44,767 bases of DNA from contig JAAFIH010000034.1 in the NCBI GenBank assembly GCA_013297755.1, positions 1 to 44,767 of the forward strand. The letters run 5' to 3'. Source of the stretch: Cytophagales bacterium (GTDB taxonomy: Bacteria; Bacteroidota; Bacteroidia; Cytophagales; UBA9547). The notes beneath the pieces are model-generated. The model ran no database searches and was not told the DNA's origin. It was given only the letters and a program-made list of their open reading frames with translations. A program made the position numbers and the translations under genes. Below are positions 33,634-42,309 of the stretch, piece after piece (the stretch's first letter is position 1; every line of letters begins with the position of its first letter).

Positions 33634-35364
33634 ATGAAAAAACGATTACTTGAATTTTTGTGTATTGTGATACCTTTTGTAAGTTTTGGTCAAAAACTAC
33701 CTGTAGTTATCGAAAAAACTTCTTTTGTAGATACCAACAACAGATATTATCATAATTTGTATTTGCCTGTATATCTTTATTTATCATTTTCGCCTGAGGC
33801 AGCTCCAACCCAAATTTCTACCAAAGATTATGGCAACAAACCCAACCCATTAGCTCCATTTTATTTCAATAAACATGGAAAACACACCATAAATTATTTT
33901 ACAAACGAGGCCGACAAATCACAAACGGTAGACTTTGTGGTATATGCCGATGGCCATGCACCAAAAACTGAAATCAGATTTGATGGTGGCAAATCTTTTG
34001 CCTCTAAAGATAAATTATATTACCCCAATAATCTTGCCATAAGCCTTACCTCCGAAGACGATATGTCTGGCTTGGGAGCTACTTTTGTATCGACCAACGA
34101 TGCAGATTTTGTGGAATATAGTGGCATACTAACCTTTGCAGCAGAGGGCGAATACAAACTACAATATACCAGTGCAGATAATGTAGGAAATATCGAAAAA
34201 ATACATAAAAGAGTTTTTGCCATAGATGCTACTGCTCCTAGTACTTACCACAATGTGATAGGCGTGGCCGAAGGAAACGTAATATCTGCAAAAACTAAAA
34301 TTTATTTGACAAAAGAAGACAACGCTTCTGGCATAAGCCAAACCTATTATCAAATTGACAAAAGCCCGTGGATAACCTATACCAAAGGTCTTATTCCTTT
34401 GGCTAGTTTAGAGGATGGCGACCATACTTTGCGTTATTTTTCGGTAGATAATGTTCAAAACAAAGAAGAGGTTGGTCAATTTAGCTTTTATTTAGACAAA
34501 ACTTCGCCCATTATGGCCGCAGATATTATAGGCGACAAGTTTATGGTAGAAGATAGGGTTTATTTTTCGGGTCGTACCAAAATGAAACTTACGGCCGTAG
34601 ACAACAAATCTGGGGTAAAAGAGGTGTTATATTCGATTGATAAAGAGCCATTTCGCAAATATTCCGATCCATTTTATTTGCCCAACAAATCAGGGAATCA
34701 TACCATTAGGTACTATGCTCTCGATAATATGGCCAACCAGGGAGTAGGCGAAGATAGTGGCTTAGCTTACGATGAGTATTTGCACAACTCTAGCGTAGTA
34801 TATGTAGATTTGCTTGGCCCAAAGTTGGATTTTGCTTTTGAAGGTCCAAAATTTAAAAAAGGAAAAAATATCTTCATCAATAAAAATACTAAAATTAAGT
34901 TGATGGCCACAGATAACGAATCTGGTTTGAAAAAAATTAGCTATTCACTCAACGATTCTAAAGAAGAATTGGACTATTCCAAACCTTTTGAAATAACCAA
35001 TGAGGGTCGAATTACTTTAAATTATTATGGCTATGATAACGTAAACAATAGGAATGTAAAAAAAACCAACTTTATTGTAGACAACGATGGCCCTGAAGTG
35101 ATTACCACCTTTAGTATTGCCTCAACCAAAGAGGGCGAAGAGGAGCTTTATCCTTCTTATACGATTGTATATTTGGCTGCTACCGATGATTTTATTGGAA
35201 ATGACTACATTTCGTATGCTGTAAATGGTGGCGAAGAGCTACCCTACAAAGGTGCCATAAAGGGATTTGAAAAAAATAAAGAATATATCATTACTGTAAA
35301 AGCAGTAGACAAGTTGGGTAATAAAACAATAGAAGAAATTTCGTTTAAAACTGATAAATATTGA
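33634..35364 (+). CDS. Secreted protein with OmpL47-type beta repeats
   Basis: The gene starts at 33634 (MKKRLLEFLCIVIPFVSFGQ, a clean signal peptide); an ATG at 33619 directly after the kinase stop would add five residues. The ~576-residue product has at least four repeats with a DN.SG....Y.ID..P...Y core and a following DG.HT.RY...DN..N block, e.g. DNASGISQTYYQIDKSPW, DNKSGVKEVLYSIDKEPF and DNESGLKKISYSLNDSKE. This is the OmpL47-like repeat, an Ig-like beta unit seen in surface and glycan-binding proteins. There is no T9SS tail. Co-translation with the kinase suggests an extracellular or periplasmic partner. Confidence 0.83.
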   Translation: MKKRLLEFLCIVIPFVSFGQKLPVVIEKTSFVDTNNRYYHNLYLPVYLYLSFSPEAAPTQISTKDYGNKPNPLAPFYFNKHGKHTINYFTNEADKSQTVDFVVYADGHAPKTEIRFDGGKSFASKDKLYYPNNLAISLTSEDDMSGLGATFVSTNDADFVEYSGILTFAAEGEYKLQYTSADNVGNIEKIHKRVFAIDATAPSTYHNVIGVAEGNVISAKTKIYLTKEDNASGISQTYYQIDKSPWITYTKGLIPLASLEDGDHTLRYFSVDNVQNKEEVGQFSFYLDKTSPIMAADIIGDKFMVEDRVYFSGRTKMKLTAVDNKSGVKEVLYSIDKEPFRKYSDPFYLPNKSGNHTIRYYALDNMANQGVGEDSGLAYDEYLHNSSVVYVDLLGPKLDFAFEGPKFKKGKNIFINKNTKIKLMATDNESGLKKISYSLNDSKEELDYSKPFEITNEGRITLNYYGYDNVNNRNVKKTNFIVDNDGPEVITTFSIASTKEGEEELYPSYTIVYLAATDDFIGNDYISYAVNGGEELPYKGAIKGFEKNKEYIITVKAVDKLGNKTIEEISFKTDKY

Positions 35365-35514
35365 GAGGGTTACAAATGAACTTTTTAAAACTACTTACAT
35401 ACCCAAAAATCTTACCCTTGCCCCAAACTACTCTGTTTGGTTAAAAACTTTAGTCTCGTGCTAAAAGTGATGAAAACTCAGGAAATGAAGTTTTTAGGTC
35501 GTTCCTATATTCCA

Positions 35515-36282
35515 TTATTTACGTAATTTTAGAACTTTATTTATTTGACATTCTATGTCAGAATCATATAATTGTAAAATATATTCGTTGTATGAATCAA
35601 AGTGATAATATCCTTTTTTAAAATTTTCTTTTGCTTTAACCAAAAACGCTAAAGATTGCTTATATTTTTTATTTTTATAATGGATTATACCTTTATAAAA
35701 TAAGGCTTCAGATGATTTGCTATTATATTTTAAACAACTATCGAAATCAGCAGATGATTTACTCAACTTATTTTTTAAAAAAAAACAAATTCCACGATAA
35801 ATAAAGGCATTTATATCTACAAATTTAGCACCGTTGGTTTTCGAAACATCATTGATATATTTTGTATAATAAATTACGGCAGAATCCAATTGGTTCAAGC
35901 CTAGTTTACATTCAGCTTTTAAATAAAAAATATGCTCACCCCAAGCATAATCAACAGAACTTGGAGTTAATTGGTCGAAAGAGTTAAAATCATCAAAAGC
36001 ACCCTTAAAATCTTTTAGTTTTCTGAGTTTAATCCATCCTCTATATCCAAAATGATATGGATCTAATTCCACAGCAAAGTTCAAAATTTTAGTTTAATCA
36101 AACCGAAAAATTAAAATTACATTCCTATAATTTTTCTCCCACTTGGATTCTGTGGCATCGTAACAGAAATTGGTTTGGGTGGAGTTTAAAATAAAATTGT
36201 AATATTTGTTTTTCGGTTCAATATAATCTGCAAAATAGTGGGAATTATATGAATTGATATTTTTTATAAGTTTACATATTTC
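35515..36282 (-). pseudogene. TPR protein, N-terminally decayed or truncated
   Basis: The readable product, 35515-36084, has 189 residues and starts at a TTG inside a TPR-like helix (MNFAVELDPYHFGYRGWIKL). It holds at least three TPR pairs, the last near ALFYKGIIHYKNKKYKQSLA. Upstream in the same frame, beyond one TAA at 36094-36096, an open frame runs to 36282 (e.g. HYFADYIEPKNKYYNFIL and CYDATESKWEKNYRNVIL) with no start codon. The single stop between two sensible frames suggests a gene broken by a nonsense change or partial deletion. The alternative is an unrelated short frame. The gene follows the metzincin gene directly. Confidence 0.5.
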
Positions 36283-39200
36283 TTACTTCATGATCTGTAC
36301 TTTAAATGTTTCTGATTTTTGGTTTTGGGTAAATATTTTTACAAAATAAAAGCCTTGGCTTATGTTTTGCATATCTAGCTGGTACGTTTTGTCGTTTGTG
36401 GTTAATGATTGCAATTCTGTGCCAAGAATGTCGTAAAGGCTTATTTTCTGGATTATTTCGTTTGATTGAATGTGGATGATTCTATCTGTAGGGTTGGGAT
36501 ATAGTAAGGTTTTGGTTGTTGGTATATTTGGTGCCAAAAGCTCATCTGAGGCCAATCGTGCATTGTTGGAGCAAAGGGTAGATGGTATGGTGGTGCAGAT
36601 TTCGCACCAGTTGGGTGCAATCACATTTTCAACACTTGTGTAGCAGCTATTTGTAGATTCTACTTGCCAGGGGGTCTTATTATACTGAGTAAGGCTACCA
36701 GACAAAAAACTAAAATATGGCAATTTACCTCCCAAATTTTCAGGCACATTTCTTCCTGCATTTATACCAAAAAATGTAGAATTTGGATATACCCATTGGT
36801 AATTATTAGCATTGCTGTTGGCAGATAATGTAGTAATTGCTTTGCAATTACCCATTTGTTGAATACTACTAGACACTGTAACTGTAGGTTTGTAGTACCA
36901 TCCAGCACCCATAGCAAAGTTTGCTCCTAGTGTTGTTACGTTATTGGATATGTATATTAATCTAAAATACAATACATAGCCAAAGGGCCATCCTTGAGTG
37001 CTTACTACATAAGGGTTTTTCCAACTAATTGTATTATCTTGGTAGGTAGTAGTCCCATTGCTATATTTAAATAATTGGTAACCAACTTTATCTGCACATG
37101 CCACAGTGGCATTAAATGTGGCAGTACAAGCTGTTTTAGTATTAAGTGTCATGCTTACGCCTAATACTGTTTGTGAATTATAAAGCTGAAGTGTTGCAGG
37201 ATTAGAATAATACACACAACCCCCTGGCATGGTAATAACGCAGCGAAGGCGTGTGTTGTCGAGGGTGGTGGAGGGTGCTATTATGGTAAGTTCTGGTGTG
37301 GTGGTGCCTGCCCAAAAGCCTGGCGTATCGTTTCTGTCTACCCAGCCTGGTGGTGTGTTTGTTTGGATAAACCTTTGCCACTTGAAAGCCATGCCTGGTA
37401 TGGTGGCAATGGTAATTTTAAATTTTGCTGTGCCTGCACCTACGCAGCCTATGGTGTCGCGTGGGTGGGCGAATTGTATAGGGGCAGTTGGTCCAAAACA
37501 AATGCTAGACCAATTCAAATTTCTGCTATCATTAATTTGGCGTTGTGCTGCCAAAAGTCCTTTTGCCATGCCAGAAGTTATACTTGCTCTATCTGATGCA
37601 GTTGCAAAATCTGTTGAACCAGCATAGTACATTAATTCTTTTTCTTTGTTTATGTCATCAATTACATGCCCAAGACCAAGAGTATGCCCTACTTCATGCA
37701 GCAATGCAACATAAAAATCATAAGTTCCTTGAGGCTTATTGCCAGTGGCTGGATAGTGCCAGTTGGCTTGATTGTTTATAGCTATATCTGGATATGTAAT
37801 ATAAAAATTGCTGCCACAGGCATTACTTTTGTAATTAACTGTTTCCATCAAATTGCCAGTTGTAGAACTTAAATTAGTCATATAAATCATGCTAAAAGTA
37901 TTTGGAACTGTAGCTCCTGTAAAGGTATTTACTTCGCTATTAGCATTTTTTGAGAGTCTTAAATCTATTTTTAGTATGTCGCTCCAATCTTTGAGTACTT
38001 TTTCTACAGTACCTAAAATGGTGCTATTGCTTTTAATTGTGGCATCTACCATAAACCAGTGTATAACATTGCTGCATTGCAAAGTATTGTATTGAGCTAA
38101 ATACTGACGTGTTTTGCCAACTATTGTGTTTGGCGAAAAGTTCAAAATAGAGTATTCTACTGTAAGTGGCAATGGAGAGGTAACAGAGGAAAGATCAAGG
38201 AAACCACTAACTGAAACAAGTTCAAAATAACCAGAACCAGGAGTATTATTGTTTGCAGAAAGCCCATTTGCTTGGGTAACAAACGATGGTATTGTAACAA
38301 CAATTCGTGTATTAGTCCATGCACTTTGGTCAAAATCAACTAAATCTAAATTTCTCATGTATCCATTATTTGGGATTTGAGTATAACTAAAACCACCAAA
38401 ATCTGCATTTTTAAATCTTATATTAATATTGGGATTAAACGTATTTCCAAATCCAAAACCTATTATTGTTAGTCTTTCTCCAAGACCAGCTCTAACCGTT
38501 TTAGGATAAAAATCTGTAATACCAAATGTAGTATTAGTAGTTGCTTCTATTCTTGCTTTTCTTAAACCACTTTGATTTTTTTTTTTGAACTCTGTTTTTT
38601 TTCTTAAATCTGTAAGGTAATCCTTAAAGCTAAATTTATTATTTTTACAATCGTTTTCTATATCAGACCAAGTTACATTATAGTTAATTAAATATTCATT
38701 TTTTAAGTCTAAATTTTTGAAATTACTAAAATAGTTATTTGAAGAATCTAATGTAGAAAAGATTTTTCGAAAAGACCCAGAATTGCCCTCATAGGCTTGA
38801 TTTGATGAAGGAAAATTATTTTTGAAATTTGCAAAATAGCTATTATCATATTGAAATAATACAGATTTAATTTCACCTTTTTTTACAACAAATATATAAA
38901 TTCCTAATGAAGAGATAGATTTATTATTTAATTTAAAACTAAAATTTTTATTTAAACCTATTGTATAATTTGGATTCTTTCTGAAAATTTCAAAAACTAC
39001 TACATCACAAAGAACATGTGCATAGCCATTGATGATATTATATTTGGGTTCTATATTTGGATTACTTCCTGGTTCATATTTTTGTTCATCTGTTATCATT
39101 CCCTGAAAAATAAAATCAGCTTCTTCAATATTTTTTGTAAGCTCAGCCATTCCTTCTTCATAGTTCTTTTTGGCATTCTCGGCTCTGTATTTTTTATTTA

Positions 39201-39447
39201 TTTCCTCTATTTCTTTATTTTTTTCTACATCAATAGCTTGTTTTTGTTGTTTCTCAGCTTCAGCATTTTGCTTTTTCCACACATCTTGCATGCTGTCGTT
39301 GTATAGCATGGTGCTATCTATCCATTTTTGCACTTGGTCTCTGGTGGCAGTTTCTTTGGGAAATTGCTTTGGTTTTAGGTGTTCGTTTTGGGCAAAAAGC
39401 GTATTTGTGGTTATTGCTATGGCAAAAATGAGGATGTTATTTTTCAT
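36283..39447 (-). CDS. T9SS-secreted metzincin metalloprotease with IPT/TIG domain
   Basis: The 1054-residue protein is exported: signal peptide (NILIFAIAITTNTLFAQ), then a coiled-coil (residues ~40-115, Glu/Lys/Gln-rich). An IPT/TIG-like unit spans about 308-425 (LTIIGFGFGNTFNPNINIRF). The zinc site HEVGHTLGLGH is at 584-594, with a Met-turn candidate in ELMYY near 606, which makes it a metzincin. Further beta domains (Ig/PKD-like, ~660-980) precede a type A T9SS sorting domain starting with LLYPNPTDRIIHIQ and closing in GFYFVKIFTQNQKSETFKVQ. It is probably a surface or extracellular protease. The gene is followed by a decayed TPR gene. Confidence 0.92.
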   Translation of the reverse strand: MKNNILIFAIAITTNTLFAQNEHLKPKQFPKETATRDQVQKWIDSTMLYNDSMQDVWKKQNAEAEKQQKQAIDVEKNKEIEEINKKYRAENAKKNYEEGMAELTKNIEEADFIFQGMITDEQKYEPGSNPNIEPKYNIINGYAHVLCDVVVFEIFRKNPNYTIGLNKNFSFKLNNKSISSLGIYIFVVKKGEIKSVLFQYDNSYFANFKNNFPSSNQAYEGNSGSFRKIFSTLDSSNNYFSNFKNLDLKNEYLINYNVTWSDIENDCKNNKFSFKDYLTDLRKKTEFKKKNQSGLRKARIEATTNTTFGITDFYPKTVRAGLGERLTIIGFGFGNTFNPNINIRFKNADFGGFSYTQIPNNGYMRNLDLVDFDQSAWTNTRIVVTIPSFVTQANGLSANNNTPGSGYFELVSVSGFLDLSSVTSPLPLTVEYSILNFSPNTIVGKTRQYLAQYNTLQCSNVIHWFMVDATIKSNSTILGTVEKVLKDWSDILKIDLRLSKNANSEVNTFTGATVPNTFSMIYMTNLSSTTGNLMETVNYKSNACGSNFYITYPDIAINNQANWHYPATGNKPQGTYDFYVALLHEVGHTLGLGHVIDDINKEKELMYYAGSTDFATASDRASITSGMAKGLLAAQRQINDSRNLNWSSICFGPTAPIQFAHPRDTIGCVGAGTAKFKITIATIPGMAFKWQRFIQTNTPPGWVDRNDTPGFWAGTTTPELTIIAPSTTLDNTRLRCVITMPGGCVYYSNPATLQLYNSQTVLGVSMTLNTKTACTATFNATVACADKVGYQLFKYSNGTTTYQDNTISWKNPYVVSTQGWPFGYVLYFRLIYISNNVTTLGANFAMGAGWYYKPTVTVSSSIQQMGNCKAITTLSANSNANNYQWVYPNSTFFGINAGRNVPENLGGKLPYFSFLSGSLTQYNKTPWQVESTNSCYTSVENVIAPNWCEICTTIPSTLCSNNARLASDELLAPNIPTTKTLLYPNPTDRIIHIQSNEIIQKISLYDILGTELQSLTTNDKTYQLDMQNISQGFYFVKIFTQNQKSETFKVQIMK

Positions 39448-39499
39448 ATATTTTTTGTTTATTTATATTCTTAGTATAGTACAATTTTAGTTGATGGTG

Positions 39500-39507
39500 C
39501 AAAGGTA
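39500..39507 (-). promoter_or_regulatory. -7 promoter box of the metzincin gene
   Basis: The complement reads TACCTTTG, an exact TAnnTTTG match, 52 nt before the ATG. No TTG is seen at -33. Confidence 0.4.
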
Positions 39508-39521
39508 ATATTTTATTTTAA

Positions 39522-39720
39522 TTAATGTAGTTGAAAACTACATTTTATTTTAAATTCGTAGTAAGTTTGGATTAAAATTATGAATAGTGTGGAGTTTATA
39601 AATTATGTTATAAATTTTAAATGTTTTTTTGTTAATATAGTTAGAAACTACAATTTATTTAGGATTTGTAGTCTTATATGCTTTCAGGCATGCACAAGAT
39701 TACGAATAATGGGAGTTATT
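39522..39720. repeat. Two diverged ~80-90 bp repeat units with hairpins
   Basis: Unit 1 (39522-~39600) and unit 2 (39632-~39720) share TTAATRTAGTTRRAAACTACA, a following TTTATTT, ATTYGTAGT, and a late GAATARTG..GAGTT. Unit 1 starts with a TGTAGTT-GAA-AACTACA hairpin. They are not spaced like a CRISPR array: only two units exist and the distance and internal length differ. The rest of the 39448-39784 gap shows no gene. Confidence 0.5.
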
Positions 39721-39784
39721 TAGTCTAAGTTTTATTTTCTAATTTGTATCATTGCGTGCACATAACTGATATTAGAGGTCATTC

Positions 39785-40069
39785 TTAAGCGCTCTTTTCC
39801 TTCTCAACTTGTTTACGCAGTTCTGTTTTTAGTTCTGTCGGCAAGTCGTCCCAATGTATGTCAAGCAAAGCTCCTTGTAGTGAATACAAATAATAACAAA
39901 CTGGAAATGTTTTGTCAGGATTTTGTTTGCAGATACTTTGATATGCTTTTACAGGTGTCATTTGAGCAAGGTCTGCAAGTGAGAAAACGCCTATTTCGTT
40001 TAGGCGTTTCTCAATAGTTGCTCCAATATTTTTTGCACCTTTTAAATTATTTGAAAGTTGCGTTTTCAT
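39785..40069 (-). CDS. TfoX C-terminal domain protein
   Basis: The 94-residue product has the TfoX_C/helix-hairpin-helix pattern (LKGAKNIGATIEKRLNEIGV, then FSLADLAQMTPVKAYQSICK), a compact helical domain thought to contact DNA or protein. In gammaproteobacteria the full TfoX/Sxy regulates competence; here the N-terminal domain is absent. The ATG at 40069 lies 2 nt past the stop of the VOC gene and is in an operon with it and an AraC regulator. A role in competence is not implied by the domain alone. Confidence 0.78.
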   Translation of the reverse strand: MKTQLSNNLKGAKNIGATIEKRLNEIGVFSLADLAQMTPVKAYQSICKQNPDKTFPVCYYLYSLQGALLDIHWDDLPTELKTELRKQVEKEKSA

Positions 40070-40071
40070 AA

Positions 40072-40548
40072 CTATTTGTCTTGTGGTGGTGAATACTTCA
40101 CAATGTCAATACCGATGCCATTAGGGTCTTCAATGGCGAAATGCCTGTCGCCCCAAGGTTCGTTTCGGATGTCAATTTTTATGGGTACACCTTTCTTTTT
40201 AAGGTCGTTGTAGATGCCGTCCACATCATCTACTTCAATGGTCAGATACATTCCTTGTCCCAAAAAAGGTTTGTGAAAGAAAGGTTGCTGACTTGGGTGG
40301 TTGGGTAGCAAAAAACTAATTTCTGCTTCGTGGTTTGGGGTGTGTAATAAGAGGTAAAACTCATTTTCAAATGTTACCCCGAAACCTAAATAGTTGGTAT
40401 AAAAAGCTTTGCTTTCTGCCAACTTTGTTGTGAGAACTCCTGCGTTTAATTTCATCTTGTTTTGATTTTTAATTGTTGAACTTGATTGTGAAAAAGCATT
40501 TGCCGTTAAGCAAGCTACTGTTAGAATTGTGAGTATTCGTTTCATCAT
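40072..40548 (-). CDS. VOC/glyoxalase-fold protein with a signal peptide
   Basis: The 158-residue product starts with a signal peptide (MMKRILTILTVACLTANAFS) and continues with one VOC-type unit (KLNAGVLTTKLAESKAFYTN, then EFYLLLHTPNHEAEISFLLP, MYLTIEVDDVDGIYNDL and the closing FAIEDPNGIGIDIVKY). VOC proteins bind a metal with His/Glu residues; candidates here are His/Glu around residues 70 and 150. An exported glyoxalase fold is unusual, since most act in the cytosol. An ATG further in (KMKLN) would give a cytosolic form, so this start is worth checking. It sits between the AraC and TfoX-C genes. Confidence 0.82.
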   Translation of the reverse strand: MMKRILTILTVACLTANAFSQSSSTIKNQNKMKLNAGVLTTKLAESKAFYTNYLGFGVTFENEFYLLLHTPNHEAEISFLLPNHPSQQPFFHKPFLGQGMYLTIEVDDVDGIYNDLKKKGVPIKIDIRNEPWGDRHFAIEDPNGIGIDIVKYSPPQDK

Positions 40549-40617
40549 TCTTTGTTTTTATTTACGATACAAAATTCTATCAAATCACAGTTCAAACATT
40601 GTATAAAACGGACATAA

Positions 40618-41433
40618 TCATCTGCCAAACGCCTTGCTTGGTGTTACGCCATAAAAATTCTTGAATTCTTTGATAAAATGGGCTTGGTCGTAATAGCCTA
40701 CATCAAAAAATAATTTGTTTTGTCGCAAACTTTGAGATGAAGGCTTAGCACGAAGAATATTTTGAAAACGAACCACTTTTGCAAAAGTCTTTGCTGTATC
40801 GCCAATATAAAATTCAAAAAGTCTGCGAAGTTGTCTTTGACTTATACCTGTGTCTAAGTCCTGTTCAATATTTAAAACCCCAAACTCTCGAAGTATCTTT
40901 TCAATAGCATTATAAAGTCTGCTGTCGTTGTCAAAAGTTGTGTTTTCAATAAGATTATTAAAATAACGGTCAAATGTTTTTTGTATTTGGTCTGTCGTTA
41001 ATTGATGATGAAAATTATCGGCAATGAAAGCTGAAACTTTGGGCACTACATTACTTAATTGTTCAAAACGATTACTCAATTCAGAAGCATTAATTCTGAA
41101 AAGTTGCGGAAACATTGTCGGCAAGAAACGTACACCTATGTAATGAAACAAGTTGTCAAGCGGGAACTCAGTGAACTTTTTACAAAATCCCATTATAAAA
41201 TTGTCTTTTGGATTATTGAGTTCAAAAAAGATGTCAATACAACCGTCTGCAACTACACGATAAATGAATGGCTCAGAAAGTGTCTCGGTCGTTTTAAGTT
41301 GCCAGTAACAATAAATATAGTTTTGCAGTCTTATGTCGGGCAAAAATTCTGAATAAGTTACATTTTCAGCCGATTGTTTAACGGTCGGTTGAATGGGTTT
41401 GTAAAGTTGTCGTATGTCAGTTGATGTTTTCAA
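40618..41433 (-). CDS. AraC-family transcriptional regulator
   Basis: The 271-residue product has an N-terminal sensor part (residues ~1-150, DUF6597-like; FIYRVVADGCIDIFFELNNP) and a C-terminal AraC-type double helix-turn-helix (~170-271), with ISQRQLRRLFEFYIGDTAKT and the second helix QLRQ/GYYDQAHFIKEFKNFYGV. The latter stretch is highly characteristic. It is read with the VOC and TfoX-C genes (69 nt and 2 nt gaps) and probably controls them. The start appears to be TTG at 41433; no ATG precedes. The ligand is unknown. Confidence 0.9.
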   Translation of the reverse strand: MKTSTDIRQLYKPIQPTVKQSAENVTYSEFLPDIRLQNYIYCYWQLKTTETLSEPFIYRVVADGCIDIFFELNNPKDNFIMGFCKKFTEFPLDNLFHYIGVRFLPTMFPQLFRINASELSNRFEQLSNVVPKVSAFIADNFHHQLTTDQIQKTFDRYFNNLIENTTFDNDSRLYNAIEKILREFGVLNIEQDLDTGISQRQLRRLFEFYIGDTAKTFAKVVRFQNILRAKPSSQSLRQNKLFFDVGYYDQAHFIKEFKNFYGVTPSKAFGR

Positions 41434-41590
41434 TATTTGTAGATTTTCAAAGCATAATGACTAATAGTTTTGGGTTTGGCGAAGGTAACGATTTCTCAAC
41501 AAATATTGTTGTAGTGAACCAAATTTTAGGCTTGTACTAAAATATCAGTCTAGTAGGAGGAGAATTTGGTTATTGTAAATAGGATGACTT

Positions 41591-42304
41591 TTATTCCCCC
41601 TTGTTAAATTTCTCAACTAATTCAGCATTTAATTCTTCTGATTTTCCTGTTAATTCTAAAACTAATTTATAAACTTTTGTACAAGGGTTGTATTGCGAAA
41701 AGTTTTGCCCAACAAATTTAGTATCTAAATCTTCAGCCCATTTAATTGCCAAATCTTGGCTTCCTGTTTTACTCAGAATAGTAAACATATTTGGGTCATT
41801 TTTTTTATATTTGAAAGGTTTATTCTTGTTTTTTAATTTTTCATTAACAGCGTCTTCTATTGCTTTTTCATACATCTGTCTTTTCATTCCCGAGTTTCTA
41901 TATTGAAAATGCAATAAATACCAAAGTTCAAAAGCCTCGTTGCTCCAAGCACAAGCAATATTATTTGCTTTGGCTTTTAAAATGGCACTGTTAAATGAAT
42001 TTGCTTTAAAACTGTCTCTATCAAAAACAGCCCAAACTCTATCATATTTTTGTGTTGATTTGTCCCGCAATTCAATAGCTTTTTCAACTACTTTGAGTGT
42101 ACTTATACCCCCTCCGTCTAATTCTATATTGTACACATACTTACCAACCTTTTTTGGAAAGGATTTAAAATAATTAGGTTCGGTTTTTTTCCCTTCACAT
42201 ACAATTAGAAAGTAAGTTACAAGTTCTTTATCGTTTTTCTTTTTACTTGAATTAGAAGGAAATTGCTTTTCTAAAGCTTTGTCTATTTTTATTGCTTTTG
42301 CCAT
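41591..42304 (-). CDS. RloB-like protein (TOPRIM-related), partner of an RloA-like ATPase
   Basis: The product is 237 residues from the ATG at 42304; a GTG one codon earlier is also possible. It shows the RloB pattern: FLIVCEGKKTEPNYF with Glu37, then VFDRDSF with Asp95 and Asp97, then NEAFELWYLLHF. Glu followed by DxD is the arrangement of TOPRIM catalytic folds, so a nuclease-like or nucleotidyl-acting role is plausible. The gene lies 5 nt after the ATPase gene and is co-transcribed. RloA/RloB genes are known as restriction-linked pairs, and similar pairs are counted among abortive-infection (AbiL-like) systems. Activity is inference. Confidence 0.82.
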   Translation of the reverse strand: MAKAIKIDKALEKQFPSNSSKKKNDKELVTYFLIVCEGKKTEPNYFKSFPKKVGKYVYNIELDGGGISTLKVVEKAIELRDKSTQKYDRVWAVFDRDSFKANSFNSAILKAKANNIACAWSNEAFELWYLLHFQYRNSGMKRQMYEKAIEDAVNEKLKNKNKPFKYKKNDPNMFTILSKTGSQDLAIKWAEDLDTKFVGQNFSQYNPCTKVYKLVLELTGKSEELNAELVEKFNKGE

Positions 42305-42309
42305 CACTA

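Noticed and set aside
35423-35440. Terminator after the OmpL47-repeat gene
   Set aside because: CCAAAC/GTTTGG is only a 6-bp stem and is not followed by a good T run.
37229-37872. Overlapping plus-strand frames opposite the metzincin gene
   Set aside because: They are antisense shadows of a protein with an unambiguous zinc site and sorting tail.
39522-39720. CRISPR array
   Set aside because: Only two diverged units, with unequal internal length and no cas genes in the window.
39785-40069. Competence regulator TfoX
   Set aside because: Only the C-terminal domain is present; the N-terminal domain that defines Sxy/TfoX regulators is missing.
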